A stretch of DNA of 49,886 nucleotides from Ruminococcus sp. (GCA_015066815.1 SVNR01000017.1:1-49886), one strand, 5' to 3'; numbered from the stretch's first letter, positions 1-8,255 are shown. A program made the numbers and translations. The notes: generated from the letters alone by a model not told the origin.

Positions 1-456
1 AAGTACGAGCTTGATAAAAAAACAGGAATGCTTATGCTTGACCGTATTTTATTTACAGCTACACACTATCCTATGAACTACGGGTTTATTCCGAGAACGT
101 ACGGCGATGACAGAGATCCTCTTGACGTACTTCTCCTGTGTTCTGAAACAATAGAACCGCTTACGCTCGTAAGAAGCTATCCTATCGGAGTTATGAGCAT
201 GGACGATGGCGGTATGGGAGACGAGAAGATTATTGCGATTCCTTTTGGTGATCCTACATATTCCGGTTATAAAGATGTCAAGGAGCTCCCTAACCATATT
301 TTTGATGAGCTTCAGCATTTTTTCTCTGTATACAAGCAGCTTGAAACAAAGAAAACAACCGAGGTCAGAGCGATCGGAGGTCCTGAAGAAGCGGTTGCTG
401 TTATAGAAAAAGCTATGAGAAACTACAGAGAAAAGTTCTGCGGAGGAGATATTTAA
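1..456 (+). CDS. ppa: Inorganic pyrophosphatase, family I (5' truncated)
   Basis: Hydrolyses pyrophosphate released by biosynthetic reactions in the cytoplasm. The frame is open from base 1, so the start codon lies left of the window; about 151 residues remain against roughly 175 to 180 in the family, so some 20 to 25 N-terminal residues are missing. The family signature DRDPLDV, which carries metal-binding aspartates, is present, as is the conserved HYPMNYGFIP segment. A strong terminator follows 24 bases after the stop, so the gene ends its transcript here. Identification is secure; only the N terminus is unseen. Confidence 0.95.
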   Translation, partial: KYELDKKTGMLMLDRILFTATHYPMNYGFIPRTYGDDRDPLDVLLLCSETIEPLTLVRSYPIGVMSMDDGGMGDEKIIAIPFGDPTYSGYKDVKELPNHIFDELQHFFSVYKQLETKKTTEVRAIGGPEEAVAVIEKAMRNYREKFCGGDI

Positions 457-478
457 GGAAACATATTTTTTATAATAC

Positions 479-519
479 AAAAGCTGCTCACTGGTATATG
501 ATTGTGAGCAGCTTTTTTT
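479..519 (+). terminator. Rho-independent terminator after ppa
   Basis: Stem AAGCTGCTCAC paired with GTGAGCAGCTT around a 12-base loop, followed by seven T residues. Confidence 0.85.
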
Positions 520-629
520 GAGGCTTGGAGAGTGTAATGTGTTTTATTCCGATTTTTATACATACAGAATGGCCTTGGTTTGTGATAATTCTATGGAATA
601 AAATGATAAAACGGCAAGATATAAGGCTT

Positions 630-803
630 ATGGAGAATACAATAACCTGTGCTGACTGTCCGAACAATCTTGCGGAAAACAGCAGAGAGCTGAAGATAAT
701 AAAAGAAGAAACCGAAAGATTTTTTGCAAGCGAAATCGATGAAAACAGCATGGCATCAACCGTGCAGAATAAAGTATCGTTATTCTATAATGAAATAAGA
801 TAA
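630..803 (+). CDS. Small hypothetical protein, 57 aa, with CxxC
   Basis: Not recognised. Starting at ATG 630, preceded by a weak ATAAGG, the frame encodes a mostly helical, charged 57-residue protein with a CADC pair near the N terminus and a Lys/Glu-rich middle. The frame is open further upstream (ATG 603 and 525), but those starts have no clear Shine-Dalgarno. It lies between two terminators, so it would need its own promoter, which I could not pick out. The CxxC pair may bind metal, but a single pair is weak evidence. It is probably a real small gene rather than a chance frame because a terminator follows its stop directly. Confidence 0.4.
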   Translation: MENTITCADCPNNLAENSRELKIIKEETERFFASEIDENSMASTVQNKVSLFYNEIR

Positions 804-808
804 AAACA

Positions 809-845
809 AAAACCGGCAGTTCATATACGTCTGCCGGTTTTGTGT
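809..845. terminator. Bidirectional terminator
   Basis: Stem AAAACCGGCAG / CTGCCGGTTTT with an 11-base loop. A T-rich tail is present on both strands, so it can serve the small plus-strand gene and the convergent aminotransferase gene. Confidence 0.8.
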
Positions 846-863
846 TAACTTGTGATTGTTCAG

Positions 864-2351
864 TTATTGTTTATAATAGCTTAAGAAATCAGCTATTTTT
901 TCTGCAGATTCTTCAAGAACCTCTAATCGGGGGAGATATACTACTCTGAAGTGATCAGGCTGTTTCCAGTTGAAGCCGCCGCCGTGTATTATGAGAATTT
1001 TTTTGTCACGGAGAAGATCGAGTGCAAACTGTTCGTCGTTTGTGATATTGAACTTTTTTATATCTATCTTAGGGAAAATATAAAAAGCAGCCTTTGGTTT
1101 TACAGCTGTGATACCCGGAATGTCGTTAAGAGCCTTATATATATAGTCTCTCTGTTCATAAACACGTCCGCCCGGCTTTATGTAGTTTTCTACACTCTGA
1201 TATCCGCCGAGTGCTGTCTGTACAATTGACTGTGCAGGAACGTTGGAGCAAAGTCTCATGTTTGAAAGCATGTTAAGTCCCTGGATATAATCAGAGGCAA
1301 TTTTTTTGTTTCCGCTGAGTATCATCCAGCCTATACGGAAGCCGGCGATCATGTGGGATTTTGACAGTCCGCTGAATGTTACGCAGAAAATATCAGGAGC
1401 CATAGAAGCTATAGAAATATGCTTTTCTCCGTCCATAACAAGTCGGTCGTAGATTTCGTCAGAGAAAATAATAAGCTGATGTTCTCTTGCTACTTCAACT
1501 ATCTGTTCGAGGATCTCCTTGGGGTAAAGCGCACCGGTAGGATTGTTCGGATTGATTATGACAATAGCTTTTGTTCTGTCAGTTATTTTGCTTCTGATAT
1601 CGTTGAGATCCGGATACCAGTCGGATTCTTCGTCGCAGATATAATGAACTGCTTTGCCGCCTGCAAGAGTAACGCATGCAGTCCAGAGCGGATAGTCCGG
1701 AGAAGGAACAAGAACCTCATCGCCGTTATCAAGAAGAGCTGACATAGAAAAGTTTATGAGTTCGCTTACGCCGTTTCCGGTGTATATGTCTTCTATACCC
1801 ACGTTAGGTATATTCTTGTTCTGAGCATACTGCATGATAGCTTTTCTTGCTGAGAAGAGACCTTTTGAAGGTGAGTAGCCTTCGCATTCAGTAAGCTGGC
1901 TCTTCATATCGTATATAACTTCATCCGGTGTTCTGAAGCCGAAGGGGGCAGGGTTTCCGATGTTAAGCTTCAGTACCTGTGTTCCTGCTTCTTCCATTTT
2001 TGCTGCTTCTTCAACAACCGGTCCTCTTACATCATAAAGTACATTGTTAAGCTTTGTTGATTTTTTAAATTCCCGCATTTTTATCTCTCCTGTATTTTTA
2101 TTTGATAATGAGCCGCAGTTATCAGCTGTATTTTTTTTCCCGATAAGCCAATCCGGATCTGTGTCCAGATATCCGGAAATGAATTTTAGCTTATCGTCTC
2201 TCGGGACTGCTTTTCCGCTTACATACTGGCTGATATGGCTCTTTCCTATTTTTATTCCGCTAAGACTTGCTGCCTTTACAATATCGATCTGCCTTATGTT
2301 CTTTTGTTTCATAATCAGACTGATGCGTTCAGAAAAAACATTGTCAGGCAT
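864..2351 (-). CDS. XRE-type HTH domain fused to class I/II aminotransferase (AlaT-like)
   Basis: A 495-residue fusion. Residues about 8-70 form an XRE/lambda-repressor type helix-turn-helix (QIDIVKAASLS, then ISQYVSGKAVPRDDKLKFIS). Residues 71-91 are a linker, and 92-495 are a fold-type I PLP aminotransferase closest to the AlaT/alanine-aspartate group: NPNNPTG at 267-273, SDEIYD at 297-302, the Schiff-base lysine K331 in SGLSKS, and the substrate-carboxylate arginine in GFRIGW. The enzyme should move amino groups between amino acids and 2-oxo acids in the cytoplasm; the HTH suggests it also binds DNA, possibly its own promoter. MocR regulators use a GntR wing instead, so this is a different architecture. 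Met92 has a strong internal Shine-Dalgarno, so a free 404-residue aminotransferase may also be made. Family is certain; substrate and regulation are inference. Confidence 0.9.
   Translation of the reverse strand: MPDNVFSERISLIMKQKNIRQIDIVKAASLSGIKIGKSHISQYVSGKAVPRDDKLKFISGYLDTDPDWLIGKKNTADNCGSLSNKNTGEIKMREFKKSTKLNNVLYDVRGPVVEEAAKMEEAGTQVLKLNIGNPAPFGFRTPDEVIYDMKSQLTECEGYSPSKGLFSARKAIMQYAQNKNIPNVGIEDIYTGNGVSELINFSMSALLDNGDEVLVPSPDYPLWTACVTLAGGKAVHYICDEESDWYPDLNDIRSKITDRTKAIVIINPNNPTGALYPKEILEQIVEVAREHQLIIFSDEIYDRLVMDGEKHISIASMAPDIFCVTFSGLSKSHMIAGFRIGWMILSGNKKIASDYIQGLNMLSNMRLCSNVPAQSIVQTALGGYQSVENYIKPGGRVYEQRDYIYKALNDIPGITAVKPKAAFYIFPKIDIKKFNITNDEQFALDLLRDKKILIIHGGGFNWKQPDHFRVVYLPRLEVLEESAEKIADFLSYYKQ
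2076..2091 (-). promoter_or_regulatory. Internal ribosome binding site at codon 92 of the HTH-aminotransferase gene
   Basis: On the minus strand AGGAGAG lies 6 bases before the ATG of codon 92, exactly where the linker ends and the aminotransferase begins. It is a better Shine-Dalgarno than the one before codon 1 (AGGCAGG, about 10 bases from the ATG). A product starting here would be 404 residues, the usual length of a free AlaT. Confidence 0.6.
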
Positions 2352-2376
2352 ATTAAGAAAACCTGCCTTTCAGATA

Positions 2377-2461
2377 AAGTTCAATTTTATAAACGTAAAA
2401 GTTCAAACCTAAGTTCAATTTTTATATTTATAATTATAACATCAAACAGGTTTAAGTTCAA
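2377..2461 (-). promoter_or_regulatory. Promoter and TTGAACTT operator array upstream of the HTH-aminotransferase gene
   Basis: On the minus strand a promoter reads TTGAAC (2456-2461), 17 bases, TATAAT (2433-2438). The octamer TTGAACTT (AAGTTCAA on the plus strand) occurs four times: 2377-2384, 2399-2406, 2411-2418 and 2454-2461. The last copy contains the -35 box; the others lie downstream of the -10. This is the layout expected for autorepression by the encoded HTH domain; binding itself is inferred. Confidence 0.6.
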
Positions 2462-2525
2462 GAGTTTTTTCAAAAAATATTTTTTCGTTCACTATAAACA
2501 ACAGGGGAGCGGACAGAAACGGGGA

Positions 2526-3002
2526 TCATCTGTTCAGCAAATACACCATAAGATTAAGGTAACCTGCAAAAGTAAGCCATATCAGATATGGTATCTGTAA
2601 GAGCCCGGCTATCGGTTTTATTCTTTTGAAAAGAATAATCATCAGTGCAACAAGCAGCCATAAAATAACCAGCCAGATAAACGCCGGCAGAAAAAGCTGT
2701 GCTCTGAAAAATATCACCGGCCAGAGAAAGTTAAAAAACAGCTGTACTCCATACACGATAAGTGCAGTTTTTTTATCAGGGCTGTCGGAAATATATATCA
2801 TATACGCCGAAATACCCATAAGAGCAAAGAGTATAGTCCATACAACCGGAAAAACTGCAGCAGGCGGTGCAAGCGGAGGACGTTCAAGAGTGTTGTATAT
2901 TTCGAAATTTCCTGTGATAAGAGTCGAAAGACCACCTGTTCCCAGTGCGATCAGCAGACTCGTTATCAGTTCTTTCCATTTGATTTTTGCAGATGCATAC
3001 AT
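2526..3002 (-). CDS. tspO: TspO/MBR family membrane protein
   Basis: A 158-residue, five-helix integral membrane protein of the tryptophan-rich sensory protein / translocator family, known to bind porphyrins and other tetrapyrroles. The N-terminal block GGLSTLIT...YNTLERPPLAPPAAVFPVVWTI shows the family's PP..FP..W pattern, and five hydrophobic segments follow at regular spacing to the C terminus. Length matches the family (about 150-160). The start is ATG 3000-3002 with GAGGTG upstream. It is monocistronic and divergent from adenosine deaminase. Its physiological role in clostridia is unclear; a tetrapyrrole or redox-stress function is known only from homologues. Confidence 0.92.
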   Translation of the reverse strand: MYASAKIKWKELITSLLIALGTGGLSTLITGNFEIYNTLERPPLAPPAAVFPVVWTILFALMGISAYMIYISDSPDKKTALIVYGVQLFFNFLWPVIFFRAQLFLPAFIWLVILWLLVALMIILFKRIKPIAGLLQIPYLIWLTFAGYLNLMVYLLNR

Positions 3003-3065
3003 AGTTATTAATTCACCTCTACAAAAATTCTATGCAAAAAATATAATATTATGATAAAAAATATG

Positions 3066-3094
3066 TTGATTTAAAAATCACTTTGCGGTATAAT
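3066..3094 (+). promoter_or_regulatory. Promoter for adenosine deaminase gene
   Basis: TTGATT (3066-3071), 17-base spacer, TATAAT (3089-3094). Confidence 0.7.
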
Positions 3095-3117
3095 CATAGT
3101 AAATAAAAAACTTTTTT

Positions 3118-3160
3118 TTGCACAACCGCTTACTTTGCAGGTTACGTGCAAGGCAATAAA
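3118..3160 (-). repeat. Dispersed intergenic element, partial copy in inverted orientation
   Basis: On the minus strand this reads TTTATTGCCTTGCAC, then about 22 bases, then GTGCAA, so TTGCAC and GTGCAA form a stem. It matches the core of the copies at 8775 and 24778. It lies in the leader of the adenosine deaminase gene. Confidence 0.5.
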
Positions 3161-3181
3161 TATAAGGGTGGTGTGGTTTTA

Positions 3182-4201
3182 ATGAATATATCAGAAAAAA
3201 TCAATTCGCTTAGCTGCTGTGTTGATCTTCATCTTCATCTTGATGGTTCGGTTTCAGTAAAATCAGCAAGAGAACTGTCAGAGCTTGAAAATATATCATT
3301 GCCGGAGGATGACGAGAGTCTAAGACAACTTCTTATGGTTTCAGATGATTGCAGGGACCTTAATGAATATCTTGAAAAATTTTCTCTCCCGGTGTCGCTT
3401 ATGCAATCTGAAAAAAGCGTAGAAAAATGCACGTACAATCTGTGCTGTGAGCTTAAAAGCCAGGGACTTATATACGCTGAGATCAGATTTGCTCCGCAGA
3501 AGCACTGTCTTAAAGGGGTTTCTCAGAGGTGTATAACTGAAGCAGCAATAAAAGGGATAAAAAAATCCGGCTTTAAAGCGCAGCTGATACTGTGCTGTAT
3601 GCGTGACGGCGCTGATAATAAAGCGGAGAACCTCGAAACAGTTTCACTTGCTTCTGAGTTTTTGGGAAAGGGTGTATGTGCCTGTGATCTTGCAGGAGCA
3701 GAGGCTCTTTTTCCGAACGAGAACTATGAATATTTTTTCAGCGCAGCGGAAGAACTCGGTGTTCCGTTTACTGTTCATTCGGGTGAAGCTCTCGGAGCGT
3801 CAAGCGTTGAATATGCGCTCAGGCACGGGGCGTTCAGAATAGGGCATGGTGTCCGTGCTGCAGAGGATACGTCAGTAACAGATATTCTTAAAGAAAAAAA
3901 TATCCCTCTCGAAATATGTCCCACAAGCAACATCAACACTTGTGTTTTCGGAAGTATAAGCGAAATGCCGATACCGTATTTTATGGAAAAAGGCATAACT
4001 GTTACTATAAACACAGATAATATGAGTGTGTCTTCAACAAATATCAAAATAGAGCTTGCAAAAGTATGTGAAGCGTTCGGGTTCGGAAGTGAGGAGCTGA
4101 AAACACTTCTTGTAAACTCTGTAAGAGCATCATTTGCTGATGAGCTTTTGAAGAAAAGTATGCTCGAAGAGATAGAAAAAAACTTTTTGTATAGTGAATA
4201 A
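3182..4201 (+). CDS. add: Adenosine deaminase
   Basis: Zinc-dependent hydrolase converting adenosine to inosine in purine salvage. The N-terminal metal motif appears as DLHLHLDGS, the RFAPQKH segment follows, then the substrate-zone motif FTVHSGEA, the zinc ligand in RIGHGV, CPTSN, and the catalytic NTDN at the C-terminal end. Length (339 aa) fits the ADA family. I chose ATG 3182, preceded by AGGGTGG, over an upstream in-frame GTG at 3146 that sits inside a repeat element. It is monocistronic, with its own promoter and a terminator shared with convergent folA. The paired catalytic motifs make the call secure. Confidence 0.94.
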   Translation: MNISEKINSLSCCVDLHLHLDGSVSVKSARELSELENISLPEDDESLRQLLMVSDDCRDLNEYLEKFSLPVSLMQSEKSVEKCTYNLCCELKSQGLIYAEIRFAPQKHCLKGVSQRCITEAAIKGIKKSGFKAQLILCCMRDGADNKAENLETVSLASEFLGKGVCACDLAGAEALFPNENYEYFFSAAEELGVPFTVHSGEALGASSVEYALRHGAFRIGHGVRAAEDTSVTDILKEKNIPLEICPTSNINTCVFGSISEMPIPYFMEKGITVTINTDNMSVSSTNIKIELAKVCEAFGFGSEELKTLLVNSVRASFADELLKKSMLEEIEKNFLYSE

Positions 4202-4235
4202 AAAAATATCTTGACGTTCACTATAATTATAAAAA

Positions 4236-4280
4236 CGCAGAGTATAGCTTATATTTTTTAAACTATACTCTGCGTTCTTT
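4236..4280. terminator. Bidirectional terminator overlapping the folA 3' end
   Basis: Stem CGCAGAGTATAG (4236-4247) / CTATACTCTGCG (4263-4274) with T-rich flanks on both sides. The folA stop codon lies in the loop, so one arm is also the last codons of folA. Confidence 0.85.
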
Positions 4281-4755
4281 TATATGTTATAAATCTGTAA
4301 AAAATCCCGTTATGATTTTTTAATTCTGATTTTTCGGAAATGTGCCATTCGTCCATCGAATCAAAATCAGGAATAAAGCTATCAGCTTCTTTTCGTGCAT
4401 AAACCTTTGTTATAAAAGCCGTATCACAATATCCGAGCAGAGACCTGTAGATCTGTTCTCCGCCTATGACAAAAATTTTTTCCGTAGGAATGTCTGATAT
4501 CAGGTTAAAAAGCGAGTCCATATCATGACACAGCTCGATATCCTTGTGATAGTAGGATTTGTTTTTTGTAAGGATTATGCTGCGCCTGTCGGGAAGCGGT
4601 TTAAAAGGAAGGGATTCAAAGGTTTTTCTTCCCATGATTATCGTATTTCCAAGTGTCATGGCTTTGAAAAATGCTTTGTCTTCAGGTATATCATACAGAA
4701 GGTTTCCATTGCAGCCTATGCCCATATCAAGATCTGCAGCAGCTATTATATTCAT
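4258..4755 (-). CDS. folA: Dihydrofolate reductase
   Basis: Reduces dihydrofolate to tetrahydrofolate with NADPH, the last step of the folate pathway encoded by this operon. It begins MNIIAAADLDMGIG, the standard DHFR N terminus; the active-site acid is the Asp in IPEDKAFFK, NADPH-binding residues lie in IIMGRKTFESLP and in FVIGGEQIY, the glycine pair of the cofactor loop. Length 165 is typical. Its start overlaps the end of folBK by 4 bases, so translation is probably coupled. It is the last gene of the minus-strand folate operon and ends in a bidirectional terminator. Confidence 0.96.
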   Translation of the reverse strand: MNIIAAADLDMGIGCNGNLLYDIPEDKAFFKAMTLGNTIIMGRKTFESLPFKPLPDRRSIILTKNKSYYHKDIELCHDMDSLFNLISDIPTEKIFVIGGEQIYRSLLGYCDTAFITKVYARKEADSFIPDFDSMDEWHISEKSELKNHNGIFYRFITYKRTQSIV

Positions 4756-5582
4756 TTGTTTTTCAGCTCCTGAAGCATGGATAGGGCGGATTTTTGAAGT
4801 ACGGGATGGATTGCATAAGGATTAAGTTCAACAAGCGGTTCAAGTACAAACTCTCTGTTATGCATATCGATATGAGGAATCGTAAGGGTCTTATCATGCA
4901 GTATAAGGTCGTCATACAGTATGATATCTACGTCAAGTGTTCTCGGACCCCAGCGGATCTTTCTTTCTCTGGCTGCGTTTTCTTCTGCCTTTGATGTTAG
5001 CTCGTGAAGCTCATGAGGATAGCAGAGAGTTTTAAGCTCTGTACAGCAGTTTAAAAAAGGTGCCTGATCGGTAACTCCGTAAGGAGCCGTTTCTATCATA
5101 CCTGAATTTTTGATATCCTTGCAGCGCTTGTCAGAAGCTATAAAGCTCAGAGCGTCTGTAATGTATTTTTCACGATCACCCATGTTTGAACCGAGAGAAA
5201 GATATACAGTATGCCATTTTCTCCTGATAGATACACTTACATCTTCGAGAGGAAGCATAATAGGAGCCCATGGTTTTTTTACCTCGACTTTTATTTCTTC
5301 CACAGAGCTATAATTAAGAAGAACTGATTCGCATATCTTTTCGGCAAGTGTCTCTATAAGGCTGTAGGTGTTGTTTTCTGTTATATCTTTTATAAGAAGG
5401 CATATTTCGGCGTAGTTTACAGAGAGTTCAAGATCATCACTGTTTCCGGCGGCTCTTGTATCAAGCTTTAATTCGGCAGAAACGATAAACTTTTGTCCGA
5501 GTATGTTTTCTTCTTTGAACACACCATGGTTTGAGAAGATTTCGAGGTTGTTTATTTTTATTGTATCCATTGTATCACTCAC
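4752..5582 (-). CDS. folBK: Bifunctional dihydroneopterin aldolase / HPPK (FolB-FolK fusion)
   Basis: Two consecutive folate enzymes in one 276-residue chain. Residues about 5-120 are dihydroneopterin aldolase (IFSNHGVFKEEN...GQKF, then SLIETLAEKICESVL and EVKKPWAP). From about 126 comes 6-hydroxymethyl-dihydropterin pyrophosphokinase (VYLSLGSNMGDRE, then the RKIRWGPRTLDVDIILYDD block whose Asp pair binds magnesium, and IPHIDMHNREFVLEPL). Such fusions are common in Firmicutes. It overlaps folP by 4 bases upstream and folA by 4 bases downstream, so the three are translationally coupled. Confidence 0.95.
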   Translation of the reverse strand: MSDTMDTIKINNLEIFSNHGVFKEENILGQKFIVSAELKLDTRAAGNSDDLELSVNYAEICLLIKDITENNTYSLIETLAEKICESVLLNYSSVEEIKVEVKKPWAPIMLPLEDVSVSIRRKWHTVYLSLGSNMGDREKYITDALSFIASDKRCKDIKNSGMIETAPYGVTDQAPFLNCCTELKTLCYPHELHELTSKAEENAARERKIRWGPRTLDVDIILYDDLILHDKTLTIPHIDMHNREFVLEPLVELNPYAIHPVLQKSALSMLQELKNK

Positions 5583-6385
5583 ATCCTGCCTGTTATTTTT
5601 TCAGTCATCATTATTACTCTTTTGTTTTCTTTTATATCATGTACTCGTACAAACAGGCAGTTTTTCAATACCGCCAGTACTGTTGTAGCAAGCGTTCCTT
5701 CAAGTCTTTCGGAAACCGGAAGATCAAGAGAAAGACCTATCATTGACTTTCGTGACGCTCCGTAAAGCAGGGGAAAGCCAAGTGTATGAAGAGCTTCGAG
5801 ATTGTTCGTGAGCAAAAGATTCTGTTCGAGGCTCTTTGCAAAGCCTATTCCGGGATCAAGTATGATCATATCATCGGAAAGACCTGCGTTTTTTGCAATT
5901 CTGATACTTTCTCTGAGGTCTTCTGTAACATCTGAAAGAAAATCCTTATAGTCCGTATTGTCACGATTGTGCATAAGGCATGCAGGCTTGTTGTATTTTA
6001 CTGCAGTCTGAGCCATTTTTCCGTTGTTGTATCTGAAACCGTATATATCATTGATAAGATCGGCACCTGATTTTATAGCGTTTTCTGCTACAGTGTGCTT
6101 GTATGTGTCTATGGAAACGGGAATATCAAAGCAGGACTTGATTTTTTCTATTATGCTGCATACACGTTCGGTTTCTTCAGAATCGGATATTTTTTTATAC
6201 CCGGGTCGTGTAGATTCACCGCCTACGTCTATTATGTCAGCGCCTTCAAGTATCATTTTTTCTACATGTTTAAGCGCTGTATCCGTGCTGTTGAATTTTC
6301 CGCCGTCCGAAAAAGAATCCGGAGTAAGATTCAGTATTCCCATTATATACGTGTGGTCCTTGAAGATCCTGTTTCCTATAATCAC
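5579..6385 (-). CDS. folP: Dihydropteroate synthase
   Basis: Condenses hydroxymethyl-dihydropterin diphosphate with p-aminobenzoate; the sulfonamide target. Motifs: IMGILNLTPDSFSDGG at the N terminus, DIIDVGGESTRPG, the INDIYGF segment, and the C-terminal SRKS and RVHD. The frame is open upstream to 6532, but that stretch overlaps the HD-domain gene. I place the start at GTG 6383-6385 because AAGGAG stands 6 bases before it and the resulting 268-residue protein has the normal family length. The gap to the HD gene stop is only 10 bases. Confidence 0.94.
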   Translation of the reverse strand: MIIGNRIFKDHTYIMGILNLTPDSFSDGGKFNSTDTALKHVEKMILEGADIIDVGGESTRPGYKKISDSEETERVCSIIEKIKSCFDIPVSIDTYKHTVAENAIKSGADLINDIYGFRYNNGKMAQTAVKYNKPACLMHNRDNTDYKDFLSDVTEDLRESIRIAKNAGLSDDMIILDPGIGFAKSLEQNLLLTNNLEALHTLGFPLLYGASRKSMIGLSLDLPVSERLEGTLATTVLAVLKNCLFVRVHDIKENKRVIMMTEKITGRM

Positions 6386-6395
6386 TTTTGACTCC

Positions 6396-6884
6396 TTAAT
6401 AAACAAGTGTGGTGTTTTTCCGGGCTTCTGTCCAGTTGCATAGCTCGTACGCACTGCAGTCAAAGCAGTTTCTTGAAAGTCTGTCAGCAGAGCATATGAT
6501 TTCTTCGAGAGCTGATGAATTTTCCACGTCATTGCTGTGGTTATGGGCTGATATTATATCGGTTATCCCGGATATTTCGGAGGAATCATATCCGCAATCA
6601 TGAAGTATATCCCGTGCGATCAATGCGCCCGCGGCGTTATGGGAAACACCTGATTCATATTCTGCAGTTCTTCCGATATCGTGCAGTAATGCACATGCGT
6701 ATATTATATCCCTTGATATGTTATAGTTTTTTTCAAGAGAGATTATATATGCGATTCGTGCAACTGATAAAAGATGATTCATATCATGCTTGCAGAAAAC
6801 TCTGTTTGTTTCATTTTTCTGTATTTGTGTAATATGATTTTTAAAGGTAGGATGGGTTAGGATTTTTTCAAATCTGAAGTTCAT
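6396..6884 (-). CDS. HD-domain phosphohydrolase in folate operon
   Basis: A 162-residue metal-dependent HD-superfamily protein. Ligands visible: H33 and H37 in KHDMNH, the H68-D69 doublet in ALLHDIGR, H114/H116 in SAHNHS, and D134 in CSADRLS. It is embedded between folC and folP, overlapping folC by 4 bases, so it is co-expressed with folate biosynthesis. The operon has no obvious enzyme for removing phosphates from dihydroneopterin triphosphate, and an HD phosphohydrolase is a reasonable candidate for that step; this is an inference from context. The C terminus is Cys-rich (RNCFDCSAYELC). HD family membership is firm, the substrate is not known. Confidence 0.85.
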   Translation of the reverse strand: MNFRFEKILTHPTFKNHITQIQKNETNRVFCKHDMNHLLSVARIAYIISLEKNYNISRDIIYACALLHDIGRTAEYESGVSHNAAGALIARDILHDCGYDSSEISGITDIISAHNHSNDVENSSALEEIICSADRLSRNCFDCSAYELCNWTEARKNTTLVY

Positions 6885-8185
6885 TTTTCGGATTCTCCGT
6901 TTGCTTCGTTCGCTTTACTCACATATCGGTTTACCTCGTTAAGAAAGGAAAGCGAACCAAAGGCAATGATTATATCATATTTTTCCTGTTGTAGTTTGTC
7001 CAGAGCATCATCAACACTGTCGGCAGCGGCGGCGTTGGTGTTGTACTGTGTTATAGTTTCAAGCAGCTCATGTGCATCAAGACCTCGTTTGCCAGATGTG
7101 GATACTGTAAATATTTTGTCTGCACGCTTAGCTGTTATACGTGCTATTTCGTTGTAGTTTTTATCCTTGAACATTCCCATTATATAGGAGATCTTGTGGT
7201 CGCTGAAGTATATATCTATTGTTTCCCTCAGACGTATTGCGGCAGATACATTGTGGGCACCGTCAATGATGATCATAGGAGATGATTTTTTTATTATTTC
7301 AAATCTTCCCGGCCATTTTGCTGTGCGAAGCCCGTTGTATATATTTTCTTCTGAAATACAAAAACCGTTGTTATTAAGTATTCCGCATGCATCTATAGCA
7401 AGTGCGGCGTTTTCCGTCTGGAATTTTCCGAGCATACTCAGAGTAATATCTTTGTAGCCCTTATATGAAAAAATCTGAATACCGTTCTCAAAGCGGATAT
7501 CTGAAATATTGTAGATTTTGGAGATTTTTAAGTATGCAGATCTGTCATGACATGTTTTTCTGATTATGTCAGTTACAGAAGGATTCTGAGTCAGTGTAAC
7601 TACGTTTCCGCCATGCTTTATTATTCCCGCTTTTTCATGGGCTATGTCTTCTATTGTATTTCCAAGGAACTGTATATGTTCAAGGCTTATAGATGTTATT
7701 ACAGAAAGAATACTTTTGGAAATGATGTTTGTTGCATCGTTTTTTCCTCCCATACCGACTTCAAGGAGTACAATGTCACAGTCCTTTTCTGCAAAAAAAC
7801 AAAACGCAGCTGCGGTTTCTATTTCAAATACTGTCGGATGTGGAAAGCCTTTTTTTACTATGGAATCAGCAGCTTTTTTTACTTTTTCTATGTAAAAAGC
7901 AAATTCGCTTTCGGATATGTTTTCGTTATTATATTGTATTTTTTCAAGATAATCCATAACAGCAGGGGATATATAACGTCCTGTCTTATATCCTGCGTCA
8001 GTCAGTATACTGTTCAGAAAAGTTCCTGCTGAGCCTTTTCCGTTTGTTCCTGCTATATGTATAAAGTTTATGTTATCCTGAGGATTAGAAAGTTCATTGC
8101 ATAATCTTCTGATGCTGTCAAGCCCCGGAACTATGCCATAATTTTCGCAGGCCGATATGTAGCCAGCTGCTTCTGAAAAATTCAT
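6881..8185 (-). CDS. folC: Folylpolyglutamate synthase / dihydrofolate synthase
   Basis: Adds L-glutamate to dihydropteroate or folates with ATP. The P-loop IAGTNGKGS is at residues 44-52, followed by the family block HPTVFEIETAAAF, the EVGMGGKNDATN motif, the SISLEHIQFLG segment, EKAGIIK, and the C-terminal IIDGAHN. I chose ATG 8183-8185 (434 aa), with GGGAG upstream, over an in-frame start 22 codons earlier; the later start gives the usual MNFSEAAGYI beginning. It is the first gene of the folate operon and its promoter lies just upstream. Confidence 0.94.
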   Translation of the reverse strand: MNFSEAAGYISACENYGIVPGLDSIRRLCNELSNPQDNINFIHIAGTNGKGSAGTFLNSILTDAGYKTGRYISPAVMDYLEKIQYNNENISESEFAFYIEKVKKAADSIVKKGFPHPTVFEIETAAAFCFFAEKDCDIVLLEVGMGGKNDATNIISKSILSVITSISLEHIQFLGNTIEDIAHEKAGIIKHGGNVVTLTQNPSVTDIIRKTCHDRSAYLKISKIYNISDIRFENGIQIFSYKGYKDITLSMLGKFQTENAALAIDACGILNNNGFCISEENIYNGLRTAKWPGRFEIIKKSSPMIIIDGAHNVSAAIRLRETIDIYFSDHKISYIMGMFKDKNYNEIARITAKRADKIFTVSTSGKRGLDAHELLETITQYNTNAAAADSVDDALDKLQQEKYDIIIAFGSLSFLNEVNRYVSKANEANGESEK

Positions 8186-8255
8186 TTTGTTCTGCTCTCC
8201 CAAGTAGATAAAATCACATAAATTATGTAAAAAAAATTTTTTCACATTCACTATA

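Noticed and set aside
6386-6532. Longer folP with an extra 49 N-terminal residues
   Set aside because: This stretch overlaps the HD gene in another frame and has no ribosome site, whereas GTG 6385 has AAGGAG at the right distance.
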